Source: Streptococcus parasanguinis (lineage in GTDB: Bacteria > Bacillota > Bacilli > Lactobacillales > Streptococcaceae). From it: a stretch of 45,072 nt of DNA. The stretch is taken from assembly GCF_016648855.1 (NCBI RefSeq), contig NZ_JACLQU010000019.1:1-45072 (forward strand). Direction: 5' to 3'. The notes beneath the pieces were generated by a model. That model made no database searches and was not told the DNA's origin. It saw only the letters and a program-made list of their open reading frames with translations. This document shows positions 30,424 to 36,485 of the stretch, piece by piece; positions within the stretch are counted from its first letter, which is position 1, and every line of letters begins with the position of its first letter. Made by a program: the position numbers and the translations under genes.

Positions 30424-30611
30424 TGCTCCATCTCCTTTTTAACAGCCTTGATCATTTTCAATCCTTCTTGAACCGCCCAGCTCATGATGCCAATCCCAGC
30501 AAATAATTCCCAAGGAAAATGGTAATAGAGACTATCATCCTTTGAAAAGATCAAATAGACGACCATCCCCACCACTGTTAACGTAAACACTTTATAGAAC
30601 CATTGTTTCAT
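30420..30611 (-). CDS. Small two-helix membrane protein
   Basis: A 63-residue protein with two hydrophobic segments (FTLTVVGMVVYLIF and LFAGIGIMSWAVQEGL) and a Lys/Glu-rich cytoplasmic tail. It is first in the ABC/two-component unit, follows a TATAAT (30640-30645) by about 30 nt, and overlaps the 29-residue frame in ATGA. It may be an accessory or sensing subunit of the exporter. I do not recognise a family. Confidence 0.75.
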   Translation of the reverse strand: MKQWFYKVFTLTVVGMVVYLIFSKDDSLYYHFPWELFAGIGIMSWAVQEGLKMIKAVKKEMEQ

Positions 30612-30639
30612 TTTTCCTTACCTCTTACTTTCTGACTTT

Positions 30640-30645
30640 ATTATA
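30640..30645 (-). promoter_or_regulatory. -10 element of the exporter/two-component operon
   Basis: TATAAT with no acceptable -35 at 16-18 bp, which fits a promoter that needs an activator. A dyad lies about 30 bp further upstream. Confidence 0.6.
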
Positions 30646-30673
30646 TGAAAAGGAAGAAGAGGCAACTAGATGA

Positions 30674-30699
30674 TTTTGTCACTGGCTCACATGACAAAA
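30674..30699. promoter_or_regulatory. Candidate operator dyad for the NarL-type regulator
   Basis: TTTTGTCA (30674-30681) and TGACAAAA (30692-30699) form a perfect 8-bp inverted repeat with a 10-bp spacer, centred about 53 bp upstream of the presumed transcription start. NarL/LuxR-type regulators bind such dyads. Autoregulation by the operon's own response regulator is inferred. Confidence 0.5.
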
Positions 30700-30708
30700 G
30701 TCACTAAA

Positions 30709-30736
30709 AAAAGCCAAGTGACTCCACTCGACTTTT
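30709..30736 (-). terminator. Terminator of the lipoprotein gene
   Basis: A 12-pair stem with two G-U pairs (30709-30720 with 30725-30736), 4-nt loop, T7 following on the minus strand; 10 nt after the stop. Confidence 0.88.
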
Positions 30737-30746
30737 TCTATTCTTC

Positions 30747-31301
30747 TTACTGGCCTTCTTCTTTCATGCCATGCAATTTCAAGGCCTTCACCAAGGCATC
30801 CGCCTTCATGTTTTTCAAATCATTGAGACCAGCATCTTTGAAGTAAGAAATTTCTTCTAGAGACTTGGCATCAATTTGGTTGAGGTCAATCACACTGGTT
30901 GAGAGCAATTTCTTTTCTGGTGTGACTGTGTATTCCAAACTAAAACCGGGAACGGTTTTTAGTTTCTTATAGTCTTCATTTTGCTCCAGCAAAGCTTGAA
31001 TAGCTGCTGTGAGCTCTTCAGGTGACTTTTCTGCTGCGATGGTCCCAAGTTGTTGGGGCAGATCGGCCGTCACTTCGATGCGAAGGTTTTCAACCTTATC
31101 TCCCTTAGACTTGATGATATCCCGGTGTTTTGTTCCATTGATATCTCCTACTAAGGTTGTGGTTTTTTCTTCATTTTTTACTTCTTTTTTAACAGTGGAA
31201 CTGCTAGATGAGCTAGCGGTTGTAGTTTTCTTTGTTTGGGATTGCGAACAACCAGTCAATACCAAAATGGCTAGCCCAAGGGTTACAAAAAATTTCTTCA
31301 T
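30747..31301 (-). CDS. Lipoprotein, YehR/DUF1307-like
   Basis: Exported lipoprotein of 184 residues with lipobox LTGC (Cys18), a Thr/Ser-rich linker to about residue 50, then a compact alpha/beta domain (LVGDINGTKHRDIIKSKGD, FSLEYTVTPEKKLLSTSVID). The domain resembles DUF1307/YehR-type lipoproteins of unknown function; this assignment is from memory and tentative. Single-gene unit with its own promoter and terminator. Confidence 0.85.
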   Translation of the reverse strand: MKKFFVTLGLAILVLTGCSQSQTKKTTTASSSSSSTVKKEVKNEEKTTTLVGDINGTKHRDIIKSKGDKVENLRIEVTADLPQQLGTIAAEKSPEELTAAIQALLEQNEDYKKLKTVPGFSLEYTVTPEKKLLSTSVIDLNQIDAKSLEEISYFKDAGLNDLKNMKADALVKALKLHGMKEEGQ

Positions 31302-31332
31302 TTTTATAACTCTCCTTTCACATACTGATACC

Positions 31333-31361
31333 AGTATAACATATCGCGTCTTTCTTGTCTA
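31333..31361 (-). promoter_or_regulatory. Promoter of the lipoprotein gene
   Basis: TAGACA (31356-31361), 17 bp, TATACT (31333-31338), with an extended -10 (TGTTATACT). AGGAGAG precedes the ATG. Confidence 0.8.
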
Positions 31362-31556
31362 AAAACTCCACTGCTCAAACCATTTCCCCCTCTTTTCAAG
31401 CTCTTCCATTTGAATAAAAAACTGATGAATTTGAGACTTTTTGCAGAAACTCCTTTTTCTCACGAATAAAGCCTCAGTGGACGGTTCACTTCAGTCTCAA
31501 TCCCTCTGAATCACGCCGATTTCATAGGAATCTCCTCGTTTTTCTATATACAAAAA
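31362..31556. other. Intergenic stretch without recognisable gene
   Basis: About 195 bp between the lipoprotein promoter and the terminator of the fakA-like gene. Six-frame reading gives only short frames, none with a ribosome site and a plausible product. It may be a decayed remnant or unannotated RNA, but I see no structure strong enough to name. Confidence 0.5.
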
Positions 31557-31576
31557 AAGGTTCCGAAAGGAACCTT
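31557..31576 (-). terminator. Terminator of the fakA-like gene
   Basis: An 8-bp stem (31557-31564 with 31569-31576) closed by a GAAA/TTTC loop, followed on the minus strand by T7. Confidence 0.9.
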
Positions 31577-31584
31577 CTGTTCAA

Positions 31585-33249
31585 TTATTCTACACTAAAC
31601 AAGTATGGGTAGACGGGTTGGCCACCTTGGTGGATTTCCACTTCTACATCCTCATACTTCTCAGCAAGGGCTTGGGCCAATTCATTTGCCAACTCCTCAC
31701 TGCCGTCTTCACCGACATAGATGGTCACAATTTCACTGTCTTCATCCAACATATGAGCGAATGTTTCTTCCAAGGTTTCCATCATATCTGGATTTGAAAC
31801 AACGATTTTGCCATCGACCATTCCAAGATTATCATTTTCATGGATTTCAAGCCCATCAATAGTGGTATCGCGAACTGCTGTCGTTACACTACCAGACGCA
31901 ACATCACCCAATGATGCGCTCATGCGTTCGTAGTTTTCTTCGATCGATTTGCTTTCATCAAAGGCAAGAAGACTAGTCAATCCTTGAGGGATAGTCTTGG
32001 TCTCAACAACTGCTGCAGGTTGATCAATCACTTCTGCTGCAGATTGAGCCGCCATCAAGATATTTTTGTTGTTTGGCAAGATAATGATGTTGCGCGCATT
32101 CAACTCTTCAACCGCTTTGACAAAGTCTTCTGTTGATGGGTTCATGGTTTGACCCCCAGAGATGATGTAATCAACTCCTTGCGCTTTAAAGATATCAGCC
32201 AATCCGTCACCAGCAACTACTGCGATGATGGCATATTCTTTTTCTTCAACTGGCTTCGCTTGACGCTCTTCTTTTTCAACTTGCGCTTCGTGTTGGTTGC
32301 GCATGTTGTCGACTTTCACCTTGACCAAGCTTCCGTACTTAAGACCTTCTTGCATGACAAGACCTGGATCTTCTGTATGGACGTGAACTTTGACAATCTC
32401 ATCGTCATTCACCACCAATAGGGAATCCCCAAGGTTGTTCAAATAGTTACGGAATTCATCGTAATCGAAGTCTTTGACATAGGTTGGACCTTGTTTCAAA
32501 GCGACCATGATTTCTGTACAGTAACCAAACTTGATGTCTTCAGTTGCGACATGGCCAGCAACTGACTTGTGGTGTTCTGCATTGATCATTTCTGACATGG
32601 TTGCAGGTGTTGCTTGGAACTCTTCAGAAGCGATGAATTCACCTGTCAAGGCTGACAAGAATCCTTCATAGATGAAGACCAACCCTTGACCACCAGAGTC
32701 TACCACGCCAACTTCTTTCAAGACTGGCAACATATCTGGAGTCTTCGCAAGAGCTGTTTTAGCTCCTTCAAGAGCGGCACGCATGACTTCTACTGCATCA
32801 TTGGTAGATTCTGCTTTTTTCTTGGCCCCGATAGCTGCTCCACGAGAAACCGTCAAAATGGTCCCTTCAACCGGCTTCATAACGGCTTTATAAGCAACTT
32901 CTACACCAGACTGGAAGGCTGCTGCAAGCGCTGCTCCATCCAATTCTTCTTTGTCTTTGACACTTTGAGAAAATCCGCGGAACAATTGAGAAGTGATGAC
33001 TCCTGAGTTCCCACGCGCACCCATCAAGAGGCCTTTAGCAAAGATCCCTGCCGCTTCTCCAACAGTTGATGCAGAACGGTCAGATACTTCTTTGGCCCCA
33101 TTTTCGATGGTCATTCCCATATTGGTTCCTGTGTCCCCGTCTGGTACAGGAAAGACGTTCAAAGAGTTTACATATTCCGCTTGTTTATTTAAGCGCGTAG
33201 CCCCCGCTTGAACCATTTCTTGAAATAAACTTGTAGTAATATTAGCCAC
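31585..33249 (-). CDS. fakA: DAK2-domain protein, fatty acid kinase FakA-like
   Basis: The 554-residue protein has an N-terminal DhaL/DAK2 domain (about 1-200) with the Mg-ATP aspartates in FPVPDGDTGTNMGMT and the GARGNSGVI loop, a middle region, and a C-terminal EDD-type domain. In Firmicutes this family (YloV/FakA) phosphorylates fatty acids bound to FakB for phospholipid synthesis. FakB is not in the window. It follows the yloU gene by 2 nt, the usual yloU-yloV pair. Confidence 0.9.
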   Translation of the reverse strand: MANITTSLFQEMVQAGATRLNKQAEYVNSLNVFPVPDGDTGTNMGMTIENGAKEVSDRSASTVGEAAGIFAKGLLMGARGNSGVITSQLFRGFSQSVKDKEELDGAALAAAFQSGVEVAYKAVMKPVEGTILTVSRGAAIGAKKKAESTNDAVEVMRAALEGAKTALAKTPDMLPVLKEVGVVDSGGQGLVFIYEGFLSALTGEFIASEEFQATPATMSEMINAEHHKSVAGHVATEDIKFGYCTEIMVALKQGPTYVKDFDYDEFRNYLNNLGDSLLVVNDDEIVKVHVHTEDPGLVMQEGLKYGSLVKVKVDNMRNQHEAQVEKEERQAKPVEEKEYAIIAVVAGDGLADIFKAQGVDYIISGGQTMNPSTEDFVKAVEELNARNIIILPNNKNILMAAQSAAEVIDQPAAVVETKTIPQGLTSLLAFDESKSIEENYERMSASLGDVASGSVTTAVRDTTIDGLEIHENDNLGMVDGKIVVSNPDMMETLEETFAHMLDEDSEIVTIYVGEDGSEELANELAQALAEKYEDVEVEIHQGGQPVYPYLFSVE

Positions 33250-33251
33250 GA

Positions 33252-33617
33252 TTATTCTCCCACAATCTTGATATTTTGAATATAGACATTCACAGTATCC
33301 GTAGTGATTCCAAGTTGATTTTCCAAACTAAATTTCACACGTTCTTGAATATTTTTTGAGACTTCGCTAATCTTTGTTCCATAGCTCAAAACAGTGTAAA
33401 CATCAACTGCGATAGTTCCTGCTTCCGTTGTTTTGACAACAACACCTTTAGAGAAGTTTTCTTTCCCTAGGAGGGCTTGGAAATTATCTTTGATCGCATT
33501 TTTGCTGGCCATTCCAACCACACCGAAGATCTCAGTAGCGGCACCGCCTACAACAGTTGCGATAACCTCATCAGTCAATTCAATTTGACCGTCCTTTGTA
33601 TTGATTTTTACTGTCAT
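33252..33617 (-). CDS. yloU: Asp23/Gls24-family protein YloU
   Basis: A 121-residue alkaline-shock-protein-23 family member (ITDEVIATVVGGAATEIFGVVGMAS, then AVDVYTVLSYGTKISEVSKN). Members are small cytoplasmic or membrane-associated proteins, in some species anchored near the envelope. It is paired with the fakA-like gene, the same context as yloU-yloV in Bacillus and SP_0442-0443 in pneumococcus (from memory). The exact role is not settled. Confidence 0.9.
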   Translation of the reverse strand: MTVKINTKDGQIELTDEVIATVVGGAATEIFGVVGMASKNAIKDNFQALLGKENFSKGVVVKTTEAGTIAVDVYTVLSYGTKISEVSKNIQERVKFSLENQLGITTDTVNVYIQNIKIVGE

Positions 33618-33647
33618 AATTTCTACCTCAAAAGTATTTTATATTCT

Positions 33648-33656
33648 ATTTTACCA
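33648..33656 (-). promoter_or_regulatory. yloU-fakA promoter (extended -10)
   Basis: TGGTAAAAT, an extended -10, about 30 nt before yloU; no clear -35. GAGG precedes the ATG. Confidence 0.6.
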
Positions 33657-33730
33657 TAAAAGAGATCAGCTGTAAAAGGGTAGGGATTATTCTTCTCCCG
33701 CTGTGACAGCTGTCTCTAGAGAAAAAGAAA

Positions 33731-33749
33731 AGAACCTCTATGAGGTTCT
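33731..33749 (-). terminator. rpmB terminator
   Basis: An 8-bp stem (33731-33738 with 33742-33749, 3-nt loop) followed by TTTCTTTTTC on the minus strand. Confidence 0.85.
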
Positions 33750-33759
33750 ATATTCTTTA

Positions 33760-33948
33760 TTAAACGCGTTCTACTTTACCAGATTTCAATGCACGAGCTG
33801 AAGCCCAAACTTTTTTAGGTTTACCATCGATAAGGACAGTTACTTTTTGAAGGTTTGGTTTTACGGCACGTTTTGTTTGGTTCATAGCGTGTGAACGGTT
33901 GTTACCTGATACAGTCTTACGACCTGTGAAATAACATACTTTAGCCAT
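33760..33948 (-). CDS. rpmB: 50S ribosomal protein L28
   Basis: A 62-residue basic protein with the L28 sequence [20 protein letters not shown] and [12 protein letters not shown]. It lacks the CxxC zinc pairs, so it is the C-minus form. AGGAGG lies upstream. Single-gene transcript next to yloU-fakA, as in pneumococcus. Confidence 0.97.
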   Translation of the reverse strand: MAKVCYFTGRKTVSGNNRSHAMNQTKRAVKPNLQKVTVLIDGKPKKVWASARALKSGKVERV

Positions 33949-33979
33949 TTCTGTGTTTCCTCCTATTAGATCTAATATA

Positions 33980-34005
33980 ACGGATGTGCTAGCACCACAT
34001 ACCGT
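33980..34005 (-). promoter_or_regulatory. Hairpin at the 5' end of the rpmB mRNA
   Basis: A stem of 5 + 4 bp with one bulged base (33984-33988 with 33996-34000; 33980-33983 with 34002-34005). It begins at or next to the predicted transcription start. It may stabilise the mRNA or act in feedback by L28; there is no U-tract, so it is not a terminator. Confidence 0.4.
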
Positions 34006-34008
34006 ACT

Positions 34009-34037
34009 ATATTACCAAAAAAAATCTCTCTTGGCAA
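34009..34037 (-). promoter_or_regulatory. rpmB promoter
   Basis: TTGCCA (34032-34037), 17 bp, TAATAT (34009-34014). The -35 forms part of the weak stem-loop and T-run that follows the LiaF-like gene. Confidence 0.75.
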
Positions 34038-34066
34038 GCTTTTGGCCAAAGTTTTTCATTTCCGAC

Positions 34067-34762
34067 TTAAGAAAACGAATTCGCTCCGACATAGATAATT
34101 TCCAGATTTCCTAAGGAAACATCGCCCGTAATGTAGAAATCCTTGCTTGTCAGAGCACTTGGATTTTCCTGATGTTGGATCGCTGAGAGGGAATTATCCA
34201 CATTTACATGGACACGCCAATCACTTGGTACATAGAGACTCAAACTTCCAAGGGAAACATCGACAACAAACTGAGCAGATGGACCCTCGATGCGGCAATT
34301 GTCAAAATAAACCGATGCTTCTCCCATACTCACATCTGCACTTCCGCGGGTAAAGTGTTGGTCATTGAGATATTTTGTCACTGTTGAAAAAGTGACATCA
34401 ATGTCATTGCCATCCGACTTACTCATGGACCCAGTAGAATAGGAAGCTAGGCGGGCTTTTGTTTTCTTAGAGGGTTTAAACAAAATGTTGAGCCCAATCA
34501 CAGCGAGAATTGAGGAAAGGATGACAACCGAATTGGACACCGGAAGGAAATGGTATTGCCCATTGAGACAAAAGAGGGCTAAAAGTCCATAGATGAAGCC
34601 CCAACCAAAATGGCGTTTTAAGAAACTTGAGAGGGATAGGACTGCAAGCAAGGTGACCCAAGCTAAGGTCCAGATGCTAATGTCCCATTTTACAAAATAG
34701 CCTTGTAAGAGGATTAAGGCTGCTAAAAGGATTAAGAATACTCCGATTAATTTTTTTCTCAT
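34067..34762 (-). CDS. LiaF-like membrane protein
   Basis: A 231-residue protein with four helices (about 5-22, 29-46, 54-69, 77-95) and a C-terminal beta-solenoid-like domain (about 120-226) with repeats such as DVSMGEASVYFDN, DVSLGSLSLYV and DVSLGNLEIIYV. This is the layout of LiaF, which holds the LiaS kinase inactive in cell-envelope stress. Here there is no LiaRS; instead it lies 4 nt after a LytTR regulator gene. I infer that it is the membrane-bound controller of that regulator. Its membrane half is clearly related to the 103-residue protein on the other side of the regulator. Confidence 0.85.
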   Translation of the reverse strand: MRKKLIGVFLILLAALILLQGYFVKWDISIWTLAWVTLLAVLSLSSFLKRHFGWGFIYGLLALFCLNGQYHFLPVSNSVVILSSILAVIGLNILFKPSKKTKARLASYSTGSMSKSDGNDIDVTFSTVTKYLNDQHFTRGSADVSMGEASVYFDNCRIEGPSAQFVVDVSLGSLSLYVPSDWRVHVNVDNSLSAIQHQENPSALTSKDFYITGDVSLGNLEIIYVGANSFS

Positions 34763-34766
34763 GATA

Positions 34767-35213
34767 TTACCTCATTTCATTTAGTCGTTCTTTTAAGAGT
34801 TGATAGTAGCGTCTGGATACGTGAACCTGCTTATGGGTCTGATAGAAATTGACCGTGCTGGTTCCTGAAAAAGACTTTTCTAGAGAATAGATCTGCTTTG
34901 CGTTGACAATGGTGGATTTGGATATCCGACAAAAGGCGATGGGAAGCAGCTCCTCCAACTCATAGAGCTTCTGCTTAACCTCATAGGCCTCGTCCTTGGT
35001 GTGACCAAAAATCTTCTCCCCGTCCGTCTCAAAAAAGAGGATCGATGCCACATCCAGAAAATACTCACTTCGATCCTTGTAAAAGGCCAAAGGAGCAACC
35101 TTTTGTTCGAGGATTCTCTCTTGCAGCTGGGTCAACTCCGGGGTCAAGCGCGGAGCTCGAATCAAGATCTCAGGCTCGTCCATAGATGGATCCAATTCGA
35201 TTCTAACTTTCAT
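34767..35213 (-). CDS. LytTR-family DNA-binding regulator without receiver domain
   Basis: A 148-residue protein with a short N-terminal part (about 1-45, MKVRIELDPSMDEPEILIRA) and a LytTR domain (about 50-146; FYKDRSEYFLDVASILFFE, FCRISKSTIVNAKQI, then HVSRRYYQLLKERL). There is no phospho-acceptor domain, so the input must come from another protein, as in the LytTR regulatory systems HdrRM and BrsRM of S. mutans. I chose the ATG at 35211-35213, which follows AAGGAG; the longer frame crosses the promoter. It is co-transcribed with the LiaF-like gene. Confidence 0.9.
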   Translation of the reverse strand: MKVRIELDPSMDEPEILIRAPRLTPELTQLQERILEQKVAPLAFYKDRSEYFLDVASILFFETDGEKIFGHTKDEAYEVKQKLYELEELLPIAFCRISKSTIVNAKQIYSLEKSFSGTSTVNFYQTHKQVHVSRRYYQLLKERLNEMR

Positions 35214-35244
35214 AAAACTCCTTTCCCAACGTTTTGATAGTACC

Positions 35245-35253
35245 ATTATAACA
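35245..35253 (-). promoter_or_regulatory. Promoter of the LytTR gene (extended -10)
   Basis: TGTTATAAT, an exact extended -10, with a poor -35, as expected for an activator-dependent promoter. A direct-repeat pair starts 32 bp upstream of the -10. Confidence 0.75.
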
Positions 35254-35282
35254 GCTGTTGAAAACAAAACAAGGGCTTTTCA

Positions 35283-35312
35283 GTAAGTGGCACGTTTTCC
35301 CCATCAAGAGGT
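35283..35312 (-). promoter_or_regulatory. Candidate LytTR operator 1 (autoregulation)
   Basis: On the minus strand GCCACTTAC (35283-35291) and ACCTCTTGA (35304-35312) are direct repeats whose starts are 21 bp apart. They match the pair upstream of the 103-residue gene. LytTR proteins such as ComE and BlpR bind 9-bp direct repeats with this 21-bp period. Confidence 0.6.
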
Positions 35313-35326
35313 CATTTTTGAGAAGT

Positions 35327-35352
35327 AAAAAGCTGATCAAGTGACCAGCCTT
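35327..35352 (-). terminator. Terminator of the 103-residue protein gene
   Basis: An 8-bp stem with one G-U pair (35332-35339 with 35342-35349) and an A/T-rich flank giving T5 on the minus strand, just after the stop. Confidence 0.8.
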
Positions 35353-35355
35353 CCT

Positions 35356-35667
35356 TTATTTGTCGCTATTTTTATCCGGTAAAAGAAAACTAAGACCCAC
35401 GCAAGCGAGCACACCCGCTGTGATGACCAGACCATTTGAAACCGGCAGGAGATCGTAAATCGCATTTGCGATCATAAATGCGATCAAGGCGCAGATAACA
35501 CTTGCCTTGTAATCTTTTTTCAAGAGATTTTCAAGTGTAAAGAAAGCAAATAAGAGAACAGGGAACATAGGCCAGATATTCACATCGATCTTTGGAAAGC
35601 CAACCATTCCCATTGTGACAACCGCAAGAGCAGCAAGAATCAATCCAAGTCCAAGTAATTTTTTCAT
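35356..35667 (-). CDS. Four-helix membrane protein, LiaF membrane domain only
   Basis: A 103-residue protein with four hydrophobic segments and no soluble domain. It aligns with the first 95 residues of the LiaF-like protein: KKLLGLGLILAAL with KKLIGVFLILLAAL, KIDVNIW with KWDISIW, and LLPVSNGLVI with FLPVSNSVVI. The start is one of three successive ATGs (35667-35673); I use the last, with GAGG 9 nt upstream. Its promoter carries the same 21-bp-spaced repeats as the LytTR gene, so it is a likely target. I infer a truncated paralogue that may compete with or pair with the LiaF-like protein. Confidence 0.8.
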   Translation of the reverse strand: MKKLLGLGLILAALAVVTMGMVGFPKIDVNIWPMFPVLLFAFFTLENLLKKDYKASVICALIAFMIANAIYDLLPVSNGLVITAGVLACVGLSFLLPDKNSDK

Positions 35668-35720
35668 CATCATATACCTCGTTTTCAATATTCGGAAGTG
35701 TTTCTTCCTTTGATGATTCT

Positions 35721-35749
35721 ATGATAGCAGAGAGCCCCAACGGCGACAA
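35721..35749 (-). promoter_or_regulatory. Promoter of the 103-residue protein gene
   Basis: TTGTCG (35744-35749), 17 bp, TATCAT (35721-35726). Both hexamers are weak, which fits activator dependence. Confidence 0.65.
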
Positions 35750-35759
35750 GGACTTTTGA

Positions 35760-35789
35760 CTAAGTGGTCAAAAATGGCGCCTATGCGGT
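35760..35789 (-). promoter_or_regulatory. Candidate LytTR operator 2
   Basis: On the minus strand ACCACTTAG (35760-35768) and ACCGCATAG (35781-35789) are direct repeats with starts exactly 21 bp apart. The gap to the -10 is 33 bp, against 32 bp at the LytTR gene. Each agrees with the published general LytTR half-site [TA][AC][CA]GTTN[AG][TG] at 7 of 9 positions. Confidence 0.6.
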
Positions 35790-35793
35790 CAAA

Positions 35794-35849
35794 AAAGGAG
35801 CGAGACCGAACGAATATGTGATCACCATCATTCGTCGTCTCGCTCCTTT
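35794..35849 (-). terminator. Terminator of tRNA-Thr
   Basis: A long hairpin: 13-bp outer stem (35794-35806 with 35837-35849) and a further inner 6-bp stem, followed by T6 on the minus strand. The T-tract abuts LytTR operator 2. Confidence 0.9.
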
Positions 35850-35866
35850 AAAGCAGTTTCTTCCTA

Positions 35867-35939
35867 TGCCGATTGCAGGGATCGAACCTGTGACCTACGC
35901 GTTACGAGTGCGTTGCTCTACCAACTGAGCTAAATCGGC
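35867..35939 (-). tRNA. tRNA-Thr (anticodon CGU)
   Basis: A 73-nt cloverleaf: acceptor GCCGATT with AATCGGC, D-stem GCTC/GAGC, anticodon loop CTCGTAA giving CGU for ACG codons, T-arm with GGTTCGATCC, discriminator A. CCA is not encoded. The last anticodon-stem pair (31-39) reads A-C, a mismatch, but all other stems are sound. It has a consensus promoter and its own terminator. Confidence 0.96.
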
Positions 35940-35951
35940 GATTACCTTCTT

Positions 35952-35979
35952 AGTATAGCACTCTGATAGCGGATGTCAA
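35952..35979 (-). promoter_or_regulatory. tRNA-Thr promoter
   Basis: TTGACA (35974-35979), 16 bp, TATACT (35952-35957), 12 bp before the mature tRNA. Confidence 0.88.
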
Positions 35980-35985
35980 GCACTT

Positions 35986-36447
35986 TTAGTTGATCTTTTT
36001 AATCAGAATCTGACATGGATTCTGTGGATCCCATAAAGATGGAAAAATCTCTAACTTTTTAAATCCAACACTACGATAAAAGACATTGGTTCGATCGTAG
36101 TTCTTATTAGAACCTTCTGCCACTGTTTTGACCTGTAGGTAGTCCACTTGTTTGACTGCTTCTCTTTCTATAGTCGTAATTAATTCCCTTCCAATTCCTT
36201 GACCTTGGAATGATTTTTTCACGCCTAGACAGTCAATTTCAGCACAATCTTCACTCGAATATGATAAACTTATAAACCCTACTACATCACTTTCTTGATA
36301 AGCAGCCCAAACTCGTAAATCCTTAGCTCCTTCAATGTAGGCTTGCGTGCTTTCTGGTATTCCAAACCATTCTGGCAAATCCCTTAAAATCTCAGCGACA
36401 ACTGCCATTTTTTGATCTTCACCCTTGACTTCTTTAATTACAAACAT
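35986..36447 (-). CDS. GNAT-family N-acetyltransferase
   Basis: A 153-residue acetyltransferase of unknown substrate. The acetyl-CoA binding motif A is clear (IDCLGVKKSFQGQGIGRELI), and the C-terminal motif B region reads NKNYDRTNVFYRSVGFKKLE. Two adjacent ATGs (36447, 36450) follow AAAGGAA; I use the inner one. The longer frame overlaps the end of the ABC permease gene. It lies 39 nt after that gene and may be in the same transcript. Confidence 0.88.
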   Translation of the reverse strand: MFVIKEVKGEDQKMAVVAEILRDLPEWFGIPESTQAYIEGAKDLRVWAAYQESDVVGFISLSYSSEDCAEIDCLGVKKSFQGQGIGRELITTIEREAVKQVDYLQVKTVAEGSNKNYDRTNVFYRSVGFKKLEIFPSLWDPQNPCQILIKKIN

Positions 36448-36485
36448 CATAAGTTCCTTTCTTGATTTTAGTCTTACTTGACCTC

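Noticed and set aside
31376..31550. Possible insertion-sequence remnant
   Set aside because: No terminal inverted repeats, no transposase-like frame on either strand, no target duplication. Left as unassigned intergenic DNA.
34067..34762. Calling the membrane protein liaF with a LiaRS system
   Set aside because: No LiaS kinase or LiaR regulator gene is adjacent. The partner is a LytTR protein.
34067..35213. Direct naming as HdrRM or BrsRM
   Set aside because: The regulator fits the class, but the membrane partner is LiaF-like with a beta-solenoid domain, unlike what I recall of HdrM/BrsM.
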